A stretch of DNA of 64,000 bases from Methanofollis tationis. Its GTDB lineage: Archaea > Halobacteriota > Methanomicrobia > Methanomicrobiales > Methanofollaceae. The notes beneath the pieces were generated by a model. It was not told where the DNA came from. It searched no databases and worked only from the letters and a program-made list of their open reading frames with translations. Below are positions 25,187 through 33,402 of the stretch, piece after piece (within the stretch, counting starts at the first letter, position 1; each line of letters starts with the position of its first letter). A program made the translations under genes and the position numbers. The stretch spans positions 2,119,104-2,183,103 of the forward strand of contig NZ_JABXWR010000001.1 in assembly GCF_013377755.1 (NCBI RefSeq), in the 5' to 3' direction.

Positions 25187-25216
25187 ACTACCCCGGCCTA
25201 AAGGGCGGGGTCTTCT
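25184..25216. repeat. solo IS200/IS605-type right-end palindrome
   Basis: The sequence TGAACTACCCCGGCCTAAAG and following bases form an imperfect hairpin (CCCCGGCC with GGGCGGGG). It closely matches the sequence at 52804-52836 next to a TnpB relic. No transposase remnant is nearby, so it may be an orphan element end, or it may serve as a terminator between the convergent DUF1624 and PP2C genes. Confidence 0.5.
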
Positions 25217-25253
25217 CGCTCTGCCCCCTTCACCCCTGCAAGATAAAATAGAT

Positions 25254-25967
25254 CTATTCTTTCAAGACGACAACAGTCACGTCGTCGTCTGATCTGGCGA
25301 GGCCCCCCTGCAGGAGTTCCCGCGCGATCTCCTCGCTCCTCCTCTCAGCCCCCGAAGAGAGGATCTCCCGGGCCGCTTCGTCTGGAAGGCCGTCGCTACA
25401 GAGGACCAGGATCTCTCCTGGCCGGAGATCCTCTTCATAGAGGTCGACCGTCATAGTGATGCCGAGCGCATGGACGATCACGTTCCTGAGGGGGTGGTGC
25501 CTCGCCTCTGCGGCGTCGATGGATCCCAGTTCGAGCAGCATCTGTACCAACGTGTGTTCCCGCGTCTTAAACCTCAGACCGTTCCCGGTGACAAACGCCC
25601 GGCTGTCTCCGCAGTTTGCGATCACGGCGCAGCGGTTTGTGACGATGGCGGCGACAAGGGTCGTTCCCATTCTTCCCTCGCTCTTCGCCGCCTCCCTGAT
25701 CCTGAGGTCAGCTTCGGCAAAGGCGGACGCCAGAAGATCCCTGATCTCCCCCCTTTCCATCCCCCGCCGGTATGTCCCGGTGAAGGCGGCGGTGACACTC
25801 TCGATCGCAATCTGCGCCGCCCGGTCGCCGTGCACCTCCCCGCCCACCCCGTCGGCGACGGCGAGAAGAGATGCGTCGGCGATCTCTATCACGGTGTACG
25901 CATCTTCGTTCCGGCCTTTCTGGCCGGTATGCGTCATGCCGCAGATATCGTACCTGACCAATCTCAC
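25254..25967 (-). CDS. PP2C-family protein phosphatase
   Basis: A 237-residue metal-dependent Ser/Thr phosphatase. PP2C motifs are visible in order: TGQKGRNEDAY near residue 12-22, LLAVADGVGGEVHGDRAA near 33-50, VAAIVTNRCAVIANCGDSRAF near 105-125, LVLCSDGLPDE near 185-195 and DDVTVVVL near the end, supplying the metal-binding aspartates. GTG 25965-25967 is chosen because GGAGG lies 6 nt upstream; the longer frame to 26120 has no family similarity. It follows the small gene at 25987 by 19 nt. The substrate protein is unknown. Confidence 0.82.
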   Translation of the reverse strand: MRLVRYDICGMTHTGQKGRNEDAYTVIEIADASLLAVADGVGGEVHGDRAAQIAIESVTAAFTGTYRRGMERGEIRDLLASAFAEADLRIREAAKSEGRMGTTLVAAIVTNRCAVIANCGDSRAFVTGNGLRFKTREHTLVQMLLELGSIDAAEARHHPLRNVIVHALGITMTVDLYEEDLRPGEILVLCSDGLPDEAAREILSSGAERRSEEIARELLQGGLARSDDDVTVVVLKE

Positions 25968-25986
25968 CCCTGTCCTCCTCTTTTTT

Positions 25987-26187
25987 TTAGCCGGATGCAG
26001 AGGTCTCTTCGCAGGAGCGGTGTGCATACCCCGGCACCAACGCCAGTGCAGCGAGGATTGCATCGGCCGGTGCCTCCTCACCCGCGGAGGGTACCGGTTG
26101 CGACAGCACATCTGCTTCATGGAGAGTGCGCACCTCCTCGAAAAAGGCAGTCCGTGATTGTGAGAGTTCGTCTTTCAGTTTTTGCAC
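25987..26187 (-). CDS. small hypothetical protein upstream of the PP2C gene
   Basis: A 66-residue open frame (GTG start, opening VQKLKDELSQSRTAFFEEVRTL) with a helical, possibly coiled-coil N-terminus. A GAGGG ribosome-binding site sits 7 nt before the GTG, and AT-rich TATA-like sequence lies at about 26215-26240. It ends 19 nt before the phosphatase start, so the pair is probably an operon and the small protein may be a partner or substrate. No family is recognised. Confidence 0.45.
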   Translation of the reverse strand: MQKLKDELSQSRTAFFEEVRTLHEADVLSQPVPSAGEEAPADAILAALALVPGYAHRSCEETSASG

Positions 26188-26881
26188 GGTTTTTCCCTCT
26201 TTTCTCCAGGTTGTCTTTTAAAATCGTTGGGAATACGAATTAAAACTCAAGAGGTGAGCATATCCTCTGAAACAGGCCTGCGACGGCATTATCAGGACGT
26301 CCTTTGCACCTGACCTCTGGCGGTGCGTACGATCCGGCCCGCAGGTCCCCGACGCTTGATGGGAGGAGGGTGAATGAGGCGGTATCCTTCCTTCCCTTCT
26401 CCTCCCGTTGTTGAGGAGGCAGATTTTATACTCATAACGGTTCAGGGACCTGTCTTCAGATCAGGCCCACCTGTTTTGAGTATCGTGCGGCGCTCTCCTG
26501 AGGACACTTTCTCGTTTTGTTCAGGTGATCCCTCTGGTTCGTGTGTGGATGCCGTTTCCAGCACCCGAAGAAAAAATAGACCTTTGAGGTTATATATTTC
26601 CATAATGCCTTTGCTCTATTGATTAAACACGACAGGAAATGGGTTGAACCATTCTGTTCTATCCTCTGGTGGGTGGCATCAGGAAGGGACAGGGTATCAA
26701 TGGTTTTTCGCAGACGCGACAGGCAGGCGCGGTCGGAGATCGTCGAAGAGAAATCGCACCTCTGGTGCTGAACCGGCACTCTCCTGCCGGATGAGAAACA
26801 ATTTTTTTTGAAGAAATGATTGCTCTGTCTCCAGGGAAAGCCCTTTCAACGGCGATCGGACGTGTTCAACACAAAAAAAGA
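26188..26881. other. long intergenic region with a possible untranslated transcript
   Basis: About 690 nt between the small PP2C-operon gene and marker protein 8. I find no convincing protein gene; the longest open frames lack ribosome-binding sites and family similarity. A TATA-like TATATATTT at 26591-26599 and a hairpin with a T-run ending at 26809 could bound a plus-strand transcript of about 190 nt. Confidence 0.4.
26773..26809 (+). terminator. putative hairpin-plus-T-run terminator
   Basis: CCGGCA (26773-26778) and TGCCGG (26785-26790) form a perfect 6-bp stem with a 6-nt loop. An 8-T run lies at 26802-26809. The orientation suits plus-strand transcription. Confidence 0.4.
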
Positions 26882-27733
26882 TCAGATGAGGGGTTCGGGT
26901 TCGCGTTTCCCGGCGACCGGGAGCCGCTCTGCTTTGATAAACACCGGGGCGTCGGTCTCCCGGATCTTTTCAAGAATGATCTCCTTGCCCTGTTGCGTCA
27001 GGGCAAAGACCGGGATCGCGGCCCCGCCCTGGAGGAGCGCCACCGTTCCGGCCGCCTCGCGGAGGTGCCGGGATGCGCAGACGGTGACGATATCGGCGAC
27101 GGCGACGAGACGTTCCGCCTCCTCTGCCGTGAGACCGGTGGTGTGGACGCCGACGATGAGGGTCTCCGGGAAGAGGCGGCGGATTCTCTCTGCGTCGCCA
27201 GGGCTGGCGACCGTGACCGCCGCCCTGGCGCACCCCAGGGTGCGGGCGAAGGCCACGCCTCCCACCTGGTCGATCGCCGCCGTCGCCGGGTCGAGGACGA
27301 GGCCGCCGTTCGCCTCGATCCGCCTGATTACCCAGGGGATCGGCGAGGTCTTCACCAGACCGGACATTCTCCCGCCGATGCCCTGGACGAGCGCCGGGTT
27401 CTGTGCGACCAGCGTGCCGGCGCCGTCGCAGGCGATGACGGCACAGTCGAGCAGACCCCTGCGTATGGCGCAGGAGAGCAACTCGGAGGCCCCGAACAGG
27501 ACAAAATCCGGGCCGGCAAGCACCTGGCGGTCAGGGGTGCACATCCCGAACGAGCGGATCCGCTCCTCGATGTTCTCCCGGATCGCCTCTTTCGTCATCT
27601 CCCGCACCGGTCTGCCGAAGCGCTCGGCCAGGGGGCAGGCGCGGATCAGGGGGTCGCCGACCTCGACGACCTGCCCGTCCCGCACGACGACCCGCGTCTT
27701 TCCTATCGCCTCGATGATATGCTCGTCGTTCAT
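26882..27733 (-). CDS. methanogenesis marker protein 8 (DUF2099)
   Basis: A 283-residue protein of the DUF2099 family, found almost only in methanogens and named methanogenesis marker 8. Recognisable segments are the N-terminal DEHIIEAIGKTRVVVRDGQV, FGMCTPDRQV near 62, and FGASELLSCAIRRGLLDCAV near 80-100. The molecular role is unknown; cofactor or methyl-coenzyme M reductase maturation has been suggested for such markers. The ATG overlaps the adenine deaminase stop (ATGA), so it is translated from that message. Conserved cysteines (C64, C88, C96 by count) may bind metal. Confidence 0.88.
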   Translation of the reverse strand: MNDEHIIEAIGKTRVVVRDGQVVEVGDPLIRACPLAERFGRPVREMTKEAIRENIEERIRSFGMCTPDRQVLAGPDFVLFGASELLSCAIRRGLLDCAVIACDGAGTLVAQNPALVQGIGGRMSGLVKTSPIPWVIRRIEANGGLVLDPATAAIDQVGGVAFARTLGCARAAVTVASPGDAERIRRLFPETLIVGVHTTGLTAEEAERLVAVADIVTVCASRHLREAAGTVALLQGGAAIPVFALTQQGKEIILEKIRETDAPVFIKAERLPVAGKREPEPLI

Positions 27734-29390
27734 GGCTCTTCCTGAAAGAGGGGGACGTCGGTAAAGGCGTCGCCGTCAAAGACGCCGCGGGGCGTGATGC
27801 GCAGGTGCGGGATCACGGTGAGAGCCAGAAACGAGAGGTACATGAATGGGTTCTCGATTGCCCCCATCGAACGTGTCTGCTCTGCAAGGCGGTCGAGCGC
27901 GGCGACGACCTCACCATACGGCGCCGTCGCCATCAGCCCGCCGCATGGCAGGGGAAGAACGGTCGTCCCGGCCTGTGATACTGCCACCATCGCCCCCCGG
28001 TTCCTGATCACCTCGCCGATGGCGGCGATGATCGCCGCGTCCGAGACGCCGACCGCCACAATGTTGTGGGCATCGTGGGAGACGCTTGCGGCAAGGGCTC
28101 CTTCTTTCAGGCCGAACCCGTGGGCCAGTCCGACACCCGCCCCCTCGCCGCGGTAGCGGTCGCAGACCGTCACTTTGAGGATATCCCTCTCAAGGTCGGG
28201 GATCGCGGCCGCGTCCGCCTGGATGGAGAGCGTCTCGGTGACGATCTGGCCTTCCACCAGCCCGATCACCCGTGCCGTCCCCGTCCCGTGCAGGGCGAGG
28301 TCTTCGGGCCCGGGCAGGCGACAGGTGATCTGCGGCTTCGGACAGGCGGCCTCCCGGTAGCCCGGGTCCGTGTAGCGGCGGCCGAGGATATAGGTCTCCT
28401 TCACCCTGAACTCGTCGCCTCCTGCAAGCACGCAGAAATCGGCCCGCCGCCCGGGTGCGATCGCTCCCCTGTCGGACAGACGGAAGCGCTCTGCAGCCGT
28501 CAGGGTCGCCGCACGCAGGGCGAGTTCGAGCGGGACGCCGTAGCCCACCAGTTTCCTGATGCATCCGTCGATATGCCCCTCGCGGGCAAGCGTATCGGCG
28601 TGCCGGTCGTCAGTGGCAAGGCAGCAGCGCGACGCCGTGCACGGCGTCAGCAGCGGGGCGAGGGCCGCAAGGTTCCGCTCGGTCGAGCCCTCCCGCATCA
28701 TGATGTACATGCCGAGGCGCAGTTTCTCCGCGGCTTCGGTGTAGGAGGTGCATTCGTGATCGCTCTGCAGCCCTGATAGCACGTAGGCGTTGAGGTCTTT
28801 TCCGGTGAGGAGCGGGGCGTGCCCGTCCCTGACCGGGAAGATGCCGAGTTTCTTCCAGACCTCAGGGTCGCCGCCCAGGACGCCGGGGACGTTCATCATC
28901 TCGCCGAGGCCGACGATCTCTTTTCTCCCTGCGAAGGAGAGGAGGTCGTCTGCAGAGAGGACAGCCCCCCCCTGTCAGGCGGCGTGGCCGGGACGCATGA
29001 GGGGAGGGTGACGAGGATGGACATGCCTGATCTGCTCCCTTCGGCGAGGATGAACTCTATTCCCTCTTTTCCCGAGACGTTGGCGATCTCGTGGGGATCG
29101 ACGATCACCGTCGTCGTCCCGTGCGGAACGACGCAGCGTGCATACTCGCACGGGGTGAGGAGCGAACTTTCGATATGGACATGGGCGTCGATGAGGCCGG
29201 GGACGACCCTGGCGCCGCCGAGGTCGACCGTTTTTTCTGCTTCGTATTCCCCCGGGCCGACAACGATCCCGTCCCTGACGGCAAATGCGGTCTCCTCCCA
29301 CGAACAGGTGAAGGGGTTGAAGAGGACCCCCCCGGTGTATGTGGTGTCGGCCGGGATGCGCCCCCGCGCCGCCTCTATCATTCTCTGCAT
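27730..29390 (-). pseudogene. adeC: adenine deaminase with a single-base frameshift
   Basis: Adenine deaminase converts adenine to hypoxanthine in purine salvage. The N-terminal part (29390 to about 28970) has the amidohydrolase metal motif LIDAHVHIES and DPHEIANVSG. The C-terminal part, in another frame down to 27730, has EMMNVPGV, GHAPLLTGKDLNAYVLSG and VSHDAHNIVAVG. The frames join in a run of eight C on the plus strand (28965-28972). Adding one base restores a continuous protein of 553 residues reading AVLSADDLLSFAGRKEIVGL across the junction. So either the run was miscounted, or the gene is inactive or phase-variable. It overlaps marker protein 8 by 4 nt. Confidence 0.85.
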
Positions 29391-29393
29391 TGT

Positions 29394-29750
29394 CTACACC
29401 GTGATGTCCCTGATCACCGAAACGGTTCTGGCACTCCCCTTCGAGATATAGAGGTAGAGCTTATAGGTGCCGGGTTCGAGGTCAACCGGGAAGGTGAACG
29501 TGTTTGACCCCCGCTGGAAGGTCACCACCTCTGCAAAGTTCGCCACCCCGGTCTGGGTGAAATTGTCCGTCCTGAAGATGGTCACCTGCAGCGTCGCCTC
29601 CTCGGGTTCGCCGGTGTTGTCCACCATGACCTCAAGTTGCCCGCTGCTATAGGTCACCTCTCCAAAACCGATGCCCGTGCAGCCCCCGGTACAGGTCAGC
29701 ATACAGAGGCAGAGAATCGTGGGAAAAACTGCAGTCCCTTTGGTCGCCAT
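29394..29750 (-). CDS. small lipoprotein-like secreted protein
   Basis: A 118-residue protein with a hydrophobic leader (VFPTILCLCMLTCTGGCTG) ending in a lipobox-like LTCTGGC, so it may be anchored by a lipid-modified cysteine. The mature part looks like a single beta-sandwich domain (LEVMVDNTGEPEEATLQVTIF and LEPGTYKLYLYI). Start at ATG 29750; a TTG one codon upstream is in frame. The stop lies 3 nt before the adenine deaminase ATG, so they may share a message, although no functional link is evident. Confidence 0.6.
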   Translation of the reverse strand: MATKGTAVFPTILCLCMLTCTGGCTGIGFGEVTYSSGQLEVMVDNTGEPEEATLQVTIFRTDNFTQTGVANFAEVVTFQRGSNTFTFPVDLEPGTYKLYLYISKGSARTVSVIRDITV

Positions 29751-29804
29751 CAAATCAATGGTGACGTCTCAGAAAAGATATACTATTTGGTTTTCGCCGG
29801 GTTT

Positions 29805-30287
29805 TCACCCTACAATGGTGCCCACGAATGATGAGAGCGCTTCATGCACGTTCTCGCCGTTTTTCGCTGAAATGAGGTGGACGGCGGCATCCCCGATCTC
29901 ATGCGCAAAACGGGAGGGGGAGGAGCCGGGAAGGTCGCATTTGTTCAGCATGAGGGCCACCGGCACGCTCTGGTCTTTCAGCCAGGCCAGGAGTTTTCTG
30001 GTCATATCATCGGGCGCGGCCGTTGAATCCACGATGATGATCGCACCGTCCATCCCACGCGCAAGGATATGGCGGACGAATTCGTAGCGTTCCTGGCCGG
30101 GGGTTCCGAAGAGGTAGACCATCTGCTCTCCGATCTTTACCCTGCCGAAATCAAGGGCGACCGTCGTGGTTCCGCCCGGGCAGTTCGCTTCGATATGCCG
30201 CGTGTGGGGATCGAGCGCCTGGACGAAACTGGATTTGCCGGCGTTGAAGGTGCCGAAGACACAGAGTTTGAGTTTCCCCTCTCCCAT
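29805..30287 (-). CDS. small Ras/Arf-like GTPase (COG2229 type)
   Basis: A 160-residue single-domain GTP-binding protein. G1 is GTFNAGKSS (residues 12-20), the switch I threonine lies in GGTTTVALDFG, G3 is FGTPGQER (60-67) with Thr in place of the usual Asp of DxxG, G4 is NKCD (115-118) and G5 is SAKNG (140-144). Related proteins include MglA-like GTPases that control cell polarity, but archaeal members have no assigned role. It stands alone between divergent or spaced genes, without an obvious activator protein. Confidence 0.75.
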   Translation of the reverse strand: MGEGKLKLCVFGTFNAGKSSFVQALDPHTRHIEANCPGGTTTVALDFGRVKIGEQMVYLFGTPGQERYEFVRHILARGMDGAIIIVDSTAAPDDMTRKLLAWLKDQSVPVALMLNKCDLPGSSPSRFAHEIGDAAVHLISAKNGENVHEALSSFVGTIVG

Positions 30288-30439
30288 TATCAGATAGTGT
30301 GATGCCGCCCTATTTCATAGTTTCTCTATGATTTTTTAGATCTTGGTGGCGCAATCGTGAATATGATTCTGTTGCTGTCTTTTATGGGAATGGGCCGATC
30401 GGTTGGTGCGCAAAAGAGGGAGCGAAAGGATCCTACCTT

Positions 30440-30637
30440 TCAGATCTTTTCAACGGTGATCCGTACCCGATCGCCGGCCTTGAAGCCGTGACCCTTTGGC
30501 ACATCGATATTGAACCAGAGCTTTCCAGGGTCTTCGTTGCTCGAACCTTCCGGTCCCTGCTGCATCAGACAGTCCTTGACCTCATTGATCCTGGCGACAA
30601 ACTCGATCTCAGAATCGAACGATATGATCTTTTCCAT
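30440..30637 (-). CDS. hypothetical 65-residue protein
   Basis: A short basic-acidic protein (MEKIISFDSEIEFVARINEV at the start, GHGFKAGDRVRITVEKI at the end). The C-terminus resembles a small beta-barrel edge as in OB-like or TRAM-like folds, but no family is assigned. ATG 30637 has a TATA-like AATTATATC about 24 nt upstream, so the message may be leaderless. It follows the small HTH gene by 28 nt on the same strand. Confidence 0.6.
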   Translation of the reverse strand: MEKIISFDSEIEFVARINEVKDCLMQQGPEGSSNEDPGKLWFNIDVPKGHGFKAGDRVRITVEKI

Positions 30638-30665
30638 ACTTAAAAATCGAAGGGTGATATAATAA

Positions 30666-30917
30666 TTATGCCGCTCGCGGGCTGACCAGCCAGGTGGTGG
30701 AGTTTGAATAACTCCAGCGGGTGATCTCGAGCTCCTCGCAGATTTCAGCGAGTATGGCGAGGTTCGTCCCGACCTCCTTTGACGAAAGACCGAGATCGTT
30801 GGCAATATATTTCGATTTGAAATAGTGTTTGCCTCGCTGTATGCCGTTTTTGAGATAATATACAATCCGGCTCTGGGTATCGTTGTACTTATCCCGGATA
30901 CTTTTTTTATCGACCAT
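30666..30917 (-). CDS. small archaeal winged-helix protein (DUF7123-like)
   Basis: An 83-residue protein with a winged-helix core: a helix (SRIVYYLKNGIQRGKHYF), then KSKYIANDLGLSSKEVGTNLAIL as the recognition region, and a beta-wing ending RWSYSNSTTWLV. Similar stand-alone proteins are widespread in Euryarchaeota. A GAGG ribosome-binding site lies about 7 nt before ATG 30917, and a strong TATA (30955-30963) lies upstream. DNA targets are unknown. Confidence 0.68.
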   Translation of the reverse strand: MVDKKSIRDKYNDTQSRIVYYLKNGIQRGKHYFKSKYIANDLGLSSKEVGTNLAILAEICEELEITRWSYSNSTTWLVSPRAA

Positions 30918-30954
30918 CTCGAATCCTCGGCGTGTTAGATGTAATAGTCGATTA

Positions 30955-30963
30955 TTATATATA
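30955..30963 (-). promoter_or_regulatory. TATA box for the small winged-helix gene
   Basis: On the minus strand the sequence reads TATATATAA, about 42 nt before ATG 30917. That predicts a leader of roughly 15-20 nt containing the GAGG ribosome-binding site. Confidence 0.5.
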
Positions 30964-31411
30964 GTCTTTGTTTTGACTGCCGGTTTGTCTGCGCGAGTGT
31001 TCGGGTATGCCAGTGCCCGGTCGGTTCGATGGCGAAAGGGCGATTGAGAGGCGTTCGTGAAGCCAAAATATTATCTCTGGGGCGTGGAAATCCTTGCTCC
31101 GTCATTACGGGGCATTCGATCCCGTCGGGGATGACGGAAAAGCGGTGGCGGGCGATCTTCCGGCCCGGTCGGAAAATATCCGCGCCTTGGTTCTGTTGAA
31201 TCGCACATGAGTCCGGGAAGGGGACACAAGCATACCCCATGAAATGTTTTTCATGGAAATCCTATTCTGGCGTGCCTGCGCCGGGGAACTGCTGCCCCCG
31301 GCAGGCAGGAGGGGGAAGGCGGGGGATACGCGCTCCCTCCCTGCGATTAAAGGGGAGATATCAAACTCGGTATGAGGGTTTCAACCTTCATCTGACCAAA
31401 ACCCCTGATTC
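30964..31411. other. intergenic region with dispersed repeat copy 1
   Basis: About 450 nt without a convincing gene. Its right half contains the 31190-31301 copy of a repeat that recurs inverted near 52.1 kb. The open frames across it have no ribosome-binding site and no recognisable product. Confidence 0.5.
31190..31301 (+). repeat. dispersed intergenic repeat, copy 1
   Basis: About 110 nt that match the reverse complement of 52092-52201 at roughly nine in ten positions by eye. The core has a perfect hairpin, CCATGAAA (31237-31244) and TTTCATGG (31249-31256) with loop TGTT, then the shared ATCCTATTCTGGCGTG segment and a GC-rich part (CTGCTGCCCCCGG). The copies are non-coding. Confidence 0.8.
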
Positions 31412-32776
31412 TCAGTTCCTGAAACTATGAATCGGTGCAGGTATCCTGCCGCCACGGTTGATGAAATCTTCACACCCAAATGTGTTTACCCGCTGAACCG
31501 GTGCATGCCCTAACAGCCCTCCGAACTCCACCGTATCGCCGACATCTTTTCCTATTACCGGGATCAGGCGGACGGCGGTTGTCTTCTGGTTCACCATGCC
31601 GATCGCCGCTTCATCGGCGATGATGCCGGAGATCGTGGCGGCGGACGTGTTTCCGGGGATGGCGATCATATCCAGGCCGACCGAGCATACGCAGGTCATC
31701 GCCTCAAGTTTTTCAAGCGTCAGGGCCCCGCGGTTTACCGCATCGATCATGCCCTGGTCCTCGCTGACCGGGATAAAGGCGCCACTGAGTCCGCCGACGA
31801 AGGAACTTGCCATGACGCCCCCTTTCTTTACCTGGTCGTTCAACAGGGCAAGGGCAGCGGTGGTCCCCGGAGCGCCTGTAGATTCCAGGCCCATCTCCTC
31901 TAAAATTTCTGCCACACTGTCGCCCACCGAGGGCGTCGGCGCCAGAGAGAGATCGACGATCCCGAAAGGAACCCCGAGCCTCTCCGAGGCTTCCTGGGCC
32001 ACCAGCTGCCCGACCCGGGTGACTTTAAAGGCCGTTTTCTTCACGGTCTCGCAGAGGACTTCAAAGTTCTCGCCCCTGACTCCCTCAAGGGCATGCTTGA
32101 CAACCCCGGGGCCGCTGACCCCCACGTTGATCACGGCATCTGCTTCGGTCACGCCGTGAAAGGCACCGGCCATGAATGGATTGTCGTCGGGAGCGTTGCA
32201 GAAGACGACCAGTTTTGCACAGCCCAGGGAGTTGTGTTCTTTTGTCGCCTCTGCAGTCTCCTTAACAATCTCACCCATCAATTTGACGGCGTCCATGTTG
32301 ATCCCGGTCCTGGTGGAGCCGATATTTACGGAACTGCATACCCGTTCCGTGGAAGAGAGGGCCATGGGAATGGAGCGGATGAGATTTTCATCGGTCCTGG
32401 TCATGCCTTTGGATACGAGAGCAGAGTAGCCTCCCAGAAAATTCACCTGCGTCGCTCTGGCGGCCTTATCCAGGGTCCTGGCAATCGCCACAAAGTCCTC
32501 GGGGCACGTGCAGGCCCTTCCACCCACCAGTGCTATCGGGGTGACGGAGATGCGTTTGTTGACGATGGGAATGCCATATTCACGTTCAATGTCCCTGCCG
32601 GTGGAGACCAGATCCTTTGCTACACAGGTGATTTTATCATAGATGTTCTGGTTCAAGATGTCCAGATCAGCGTCGCAGCAGTCAAGAAGGCTGATGCCCA
32701 GAGTAATCGTACGGACATCAAGTTTTTCCTGCTCGATCATCTTGTTTGTTTCATTTACCTCAAATAGGGTGACCAT
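31412..32776 (-). CDS. PFL (DUF711/UPF0210) family protein
   Basis: A 454-residue protein of UPF0210/DUF711, a family with a pyruvate-formate-lyase-like fold but no demonstrated reaction. Conserved parts are the N-terminal [13 protein letters not shown], the VNKRISVTP segment near 75, [14 protein letters not shown] near 115 and the C-terminal [15 protein letters not shown]. In bacteria and archaea it is nearly always paired with a small ACT protein, as here, 11 nt upstream. ATG 32776 has a GAGGGG ribosome-binding site. The ACT partner may sense an amino acid; the enzyme role is unknown. Confidence 0.88.
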   Translation of the reverse strand: MVTLFEVNETNKMIEQEKLDVRTITLGISLLDCCDADLDILNQNIYDKITCVAKDLVSTGRDIEREYGIPIVNKRISVTPIALVGGRACTCPEDFVAIARTLDKAARATQVNFLGGYSALVSKGMTRTDENLIRSIPMALSSTERVCSSVNIGSTRTGINMDAVKLMGEIVKETAEATKEHNSLGCAKLVVFCNAPDDNPFMAGAFHGVTEADAVINVGVSGPGVVKHALEGVRGENFEVLCETVKKTAFKVTRVGQLVAQEASERLGVPFGIVDLSLAPTPSVGDSVAEILEEMGLESTGAPGTTAALALLNDQVKKGGVMASSFVGGLSGAFIPVSEDQGMIDAVNRGALTLEKLEAMTCVCSVGLDMIAIPGNTSAATISGIIADEAAIGMVNQKTTAVRLIPVIGKDVGDTVEFGGLLGHAPVQRVNTFGCEDFINRGGRIPAPIHSFRN

Positions 32777-32787
32777 CGGAATTCCCC

Positions 32788-33060
32788 TCAGATACGGTGC
32801 ATTTTCGTAAAAATGTCTTCATGCTGGCATCTGATTTTTACGCCGATTTCGTCGCCGAGGTTCTCAAGTTCACGTACCATCTCGCCAAAAGGTCTGGAAG
32901 ACCCGCTGGTATCGACGATCATCATCATGTTAAAATAGCCCTGCACGATAGTCTGGGAAATATCTTCAACATTGACCTGATTGTCTGCCAGGTATGTGCA
33001 GACCTTCGCAATGATCCCGACTGCATCTTTGCCTACGACGGTGATGATGGTTTTTTTCAT
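32788..33060 (-). CDS. ACT-domain protein (UPF0237)
   Basis: A 90-residue single ACT domain, opening [21 protein letters not shown] and continuing with the [21 protein letters not shown] strand pattern. ACT domains bind amino acids to control enzymes. UPF0237 genes are the standard partners of UPF0210, here in one operon. ATG 33060 is preferred to the GTG four codons upstream because the family begins MKK-IITV-G. Confidence 0.88.
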   Translation of the reverse strand: MKKTIITVVGKDAVGIIAKVCTYLADNQVNVEDISQTIVQGYFNMMMIVDTSGSSRPFGEMVRELENLGDEIGVKIRCQHEDIFTKMHRI

Positions 33061-33402
33061 GCTCTGTCGCACCCTTATGGTACCATAGGCATTCTTTGGG
33101 GATTAACTCGCGGGGGCATGCGGGTTGGAGCGGGGCGTTGCGGGCGTTCGCATCAAGCCCTTTTCGGTCGGCGCCACGCGTATCTGCAGGATTCATCTTC
33201 GGTGCCGGGATCTTTGCGGCGCTCCATCCGGAGATCTTCCGCCCATGACCATCATGCCGGTGATGCCGGTGCTCCCCGTCTTCGCGGTCGTGCTCTCCGG
33301 GCCCGGGACGGTGGACCCTGGCAGGAACCGGCAACCTATTTATCAGGACGATCTCCTTACTCTCAGTCATCTGTCGGGAAGGACAGGCACGGGGTGGGGA
33401 AG
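33061..33402. other. intergenic region between the ACT and STAS-like genes
   Basis: About 340 nt between divergent genes. It holds a TATA-like CCTATTTAT at 33335-33343 that suits the gene at 33403, and no credible protein gene. No repeats were recognised. Confidence 0.5.

Noticed and set aside
25987-26120. N-terminal extension of the PP2C protein to 26120
   Set aside because: The extra residues are basic low-complexity sequence in a different frame of the small upstream gene; GTG 25967 has a well-placed GGAGG.
30935-31240. 101-codon minus-strand frame over the repeat at 31.2 kb
   Set aside because: Its sequence is repeat-derived, with no ribosome-binding site; the same peptide is not kept in repeat copy 2.
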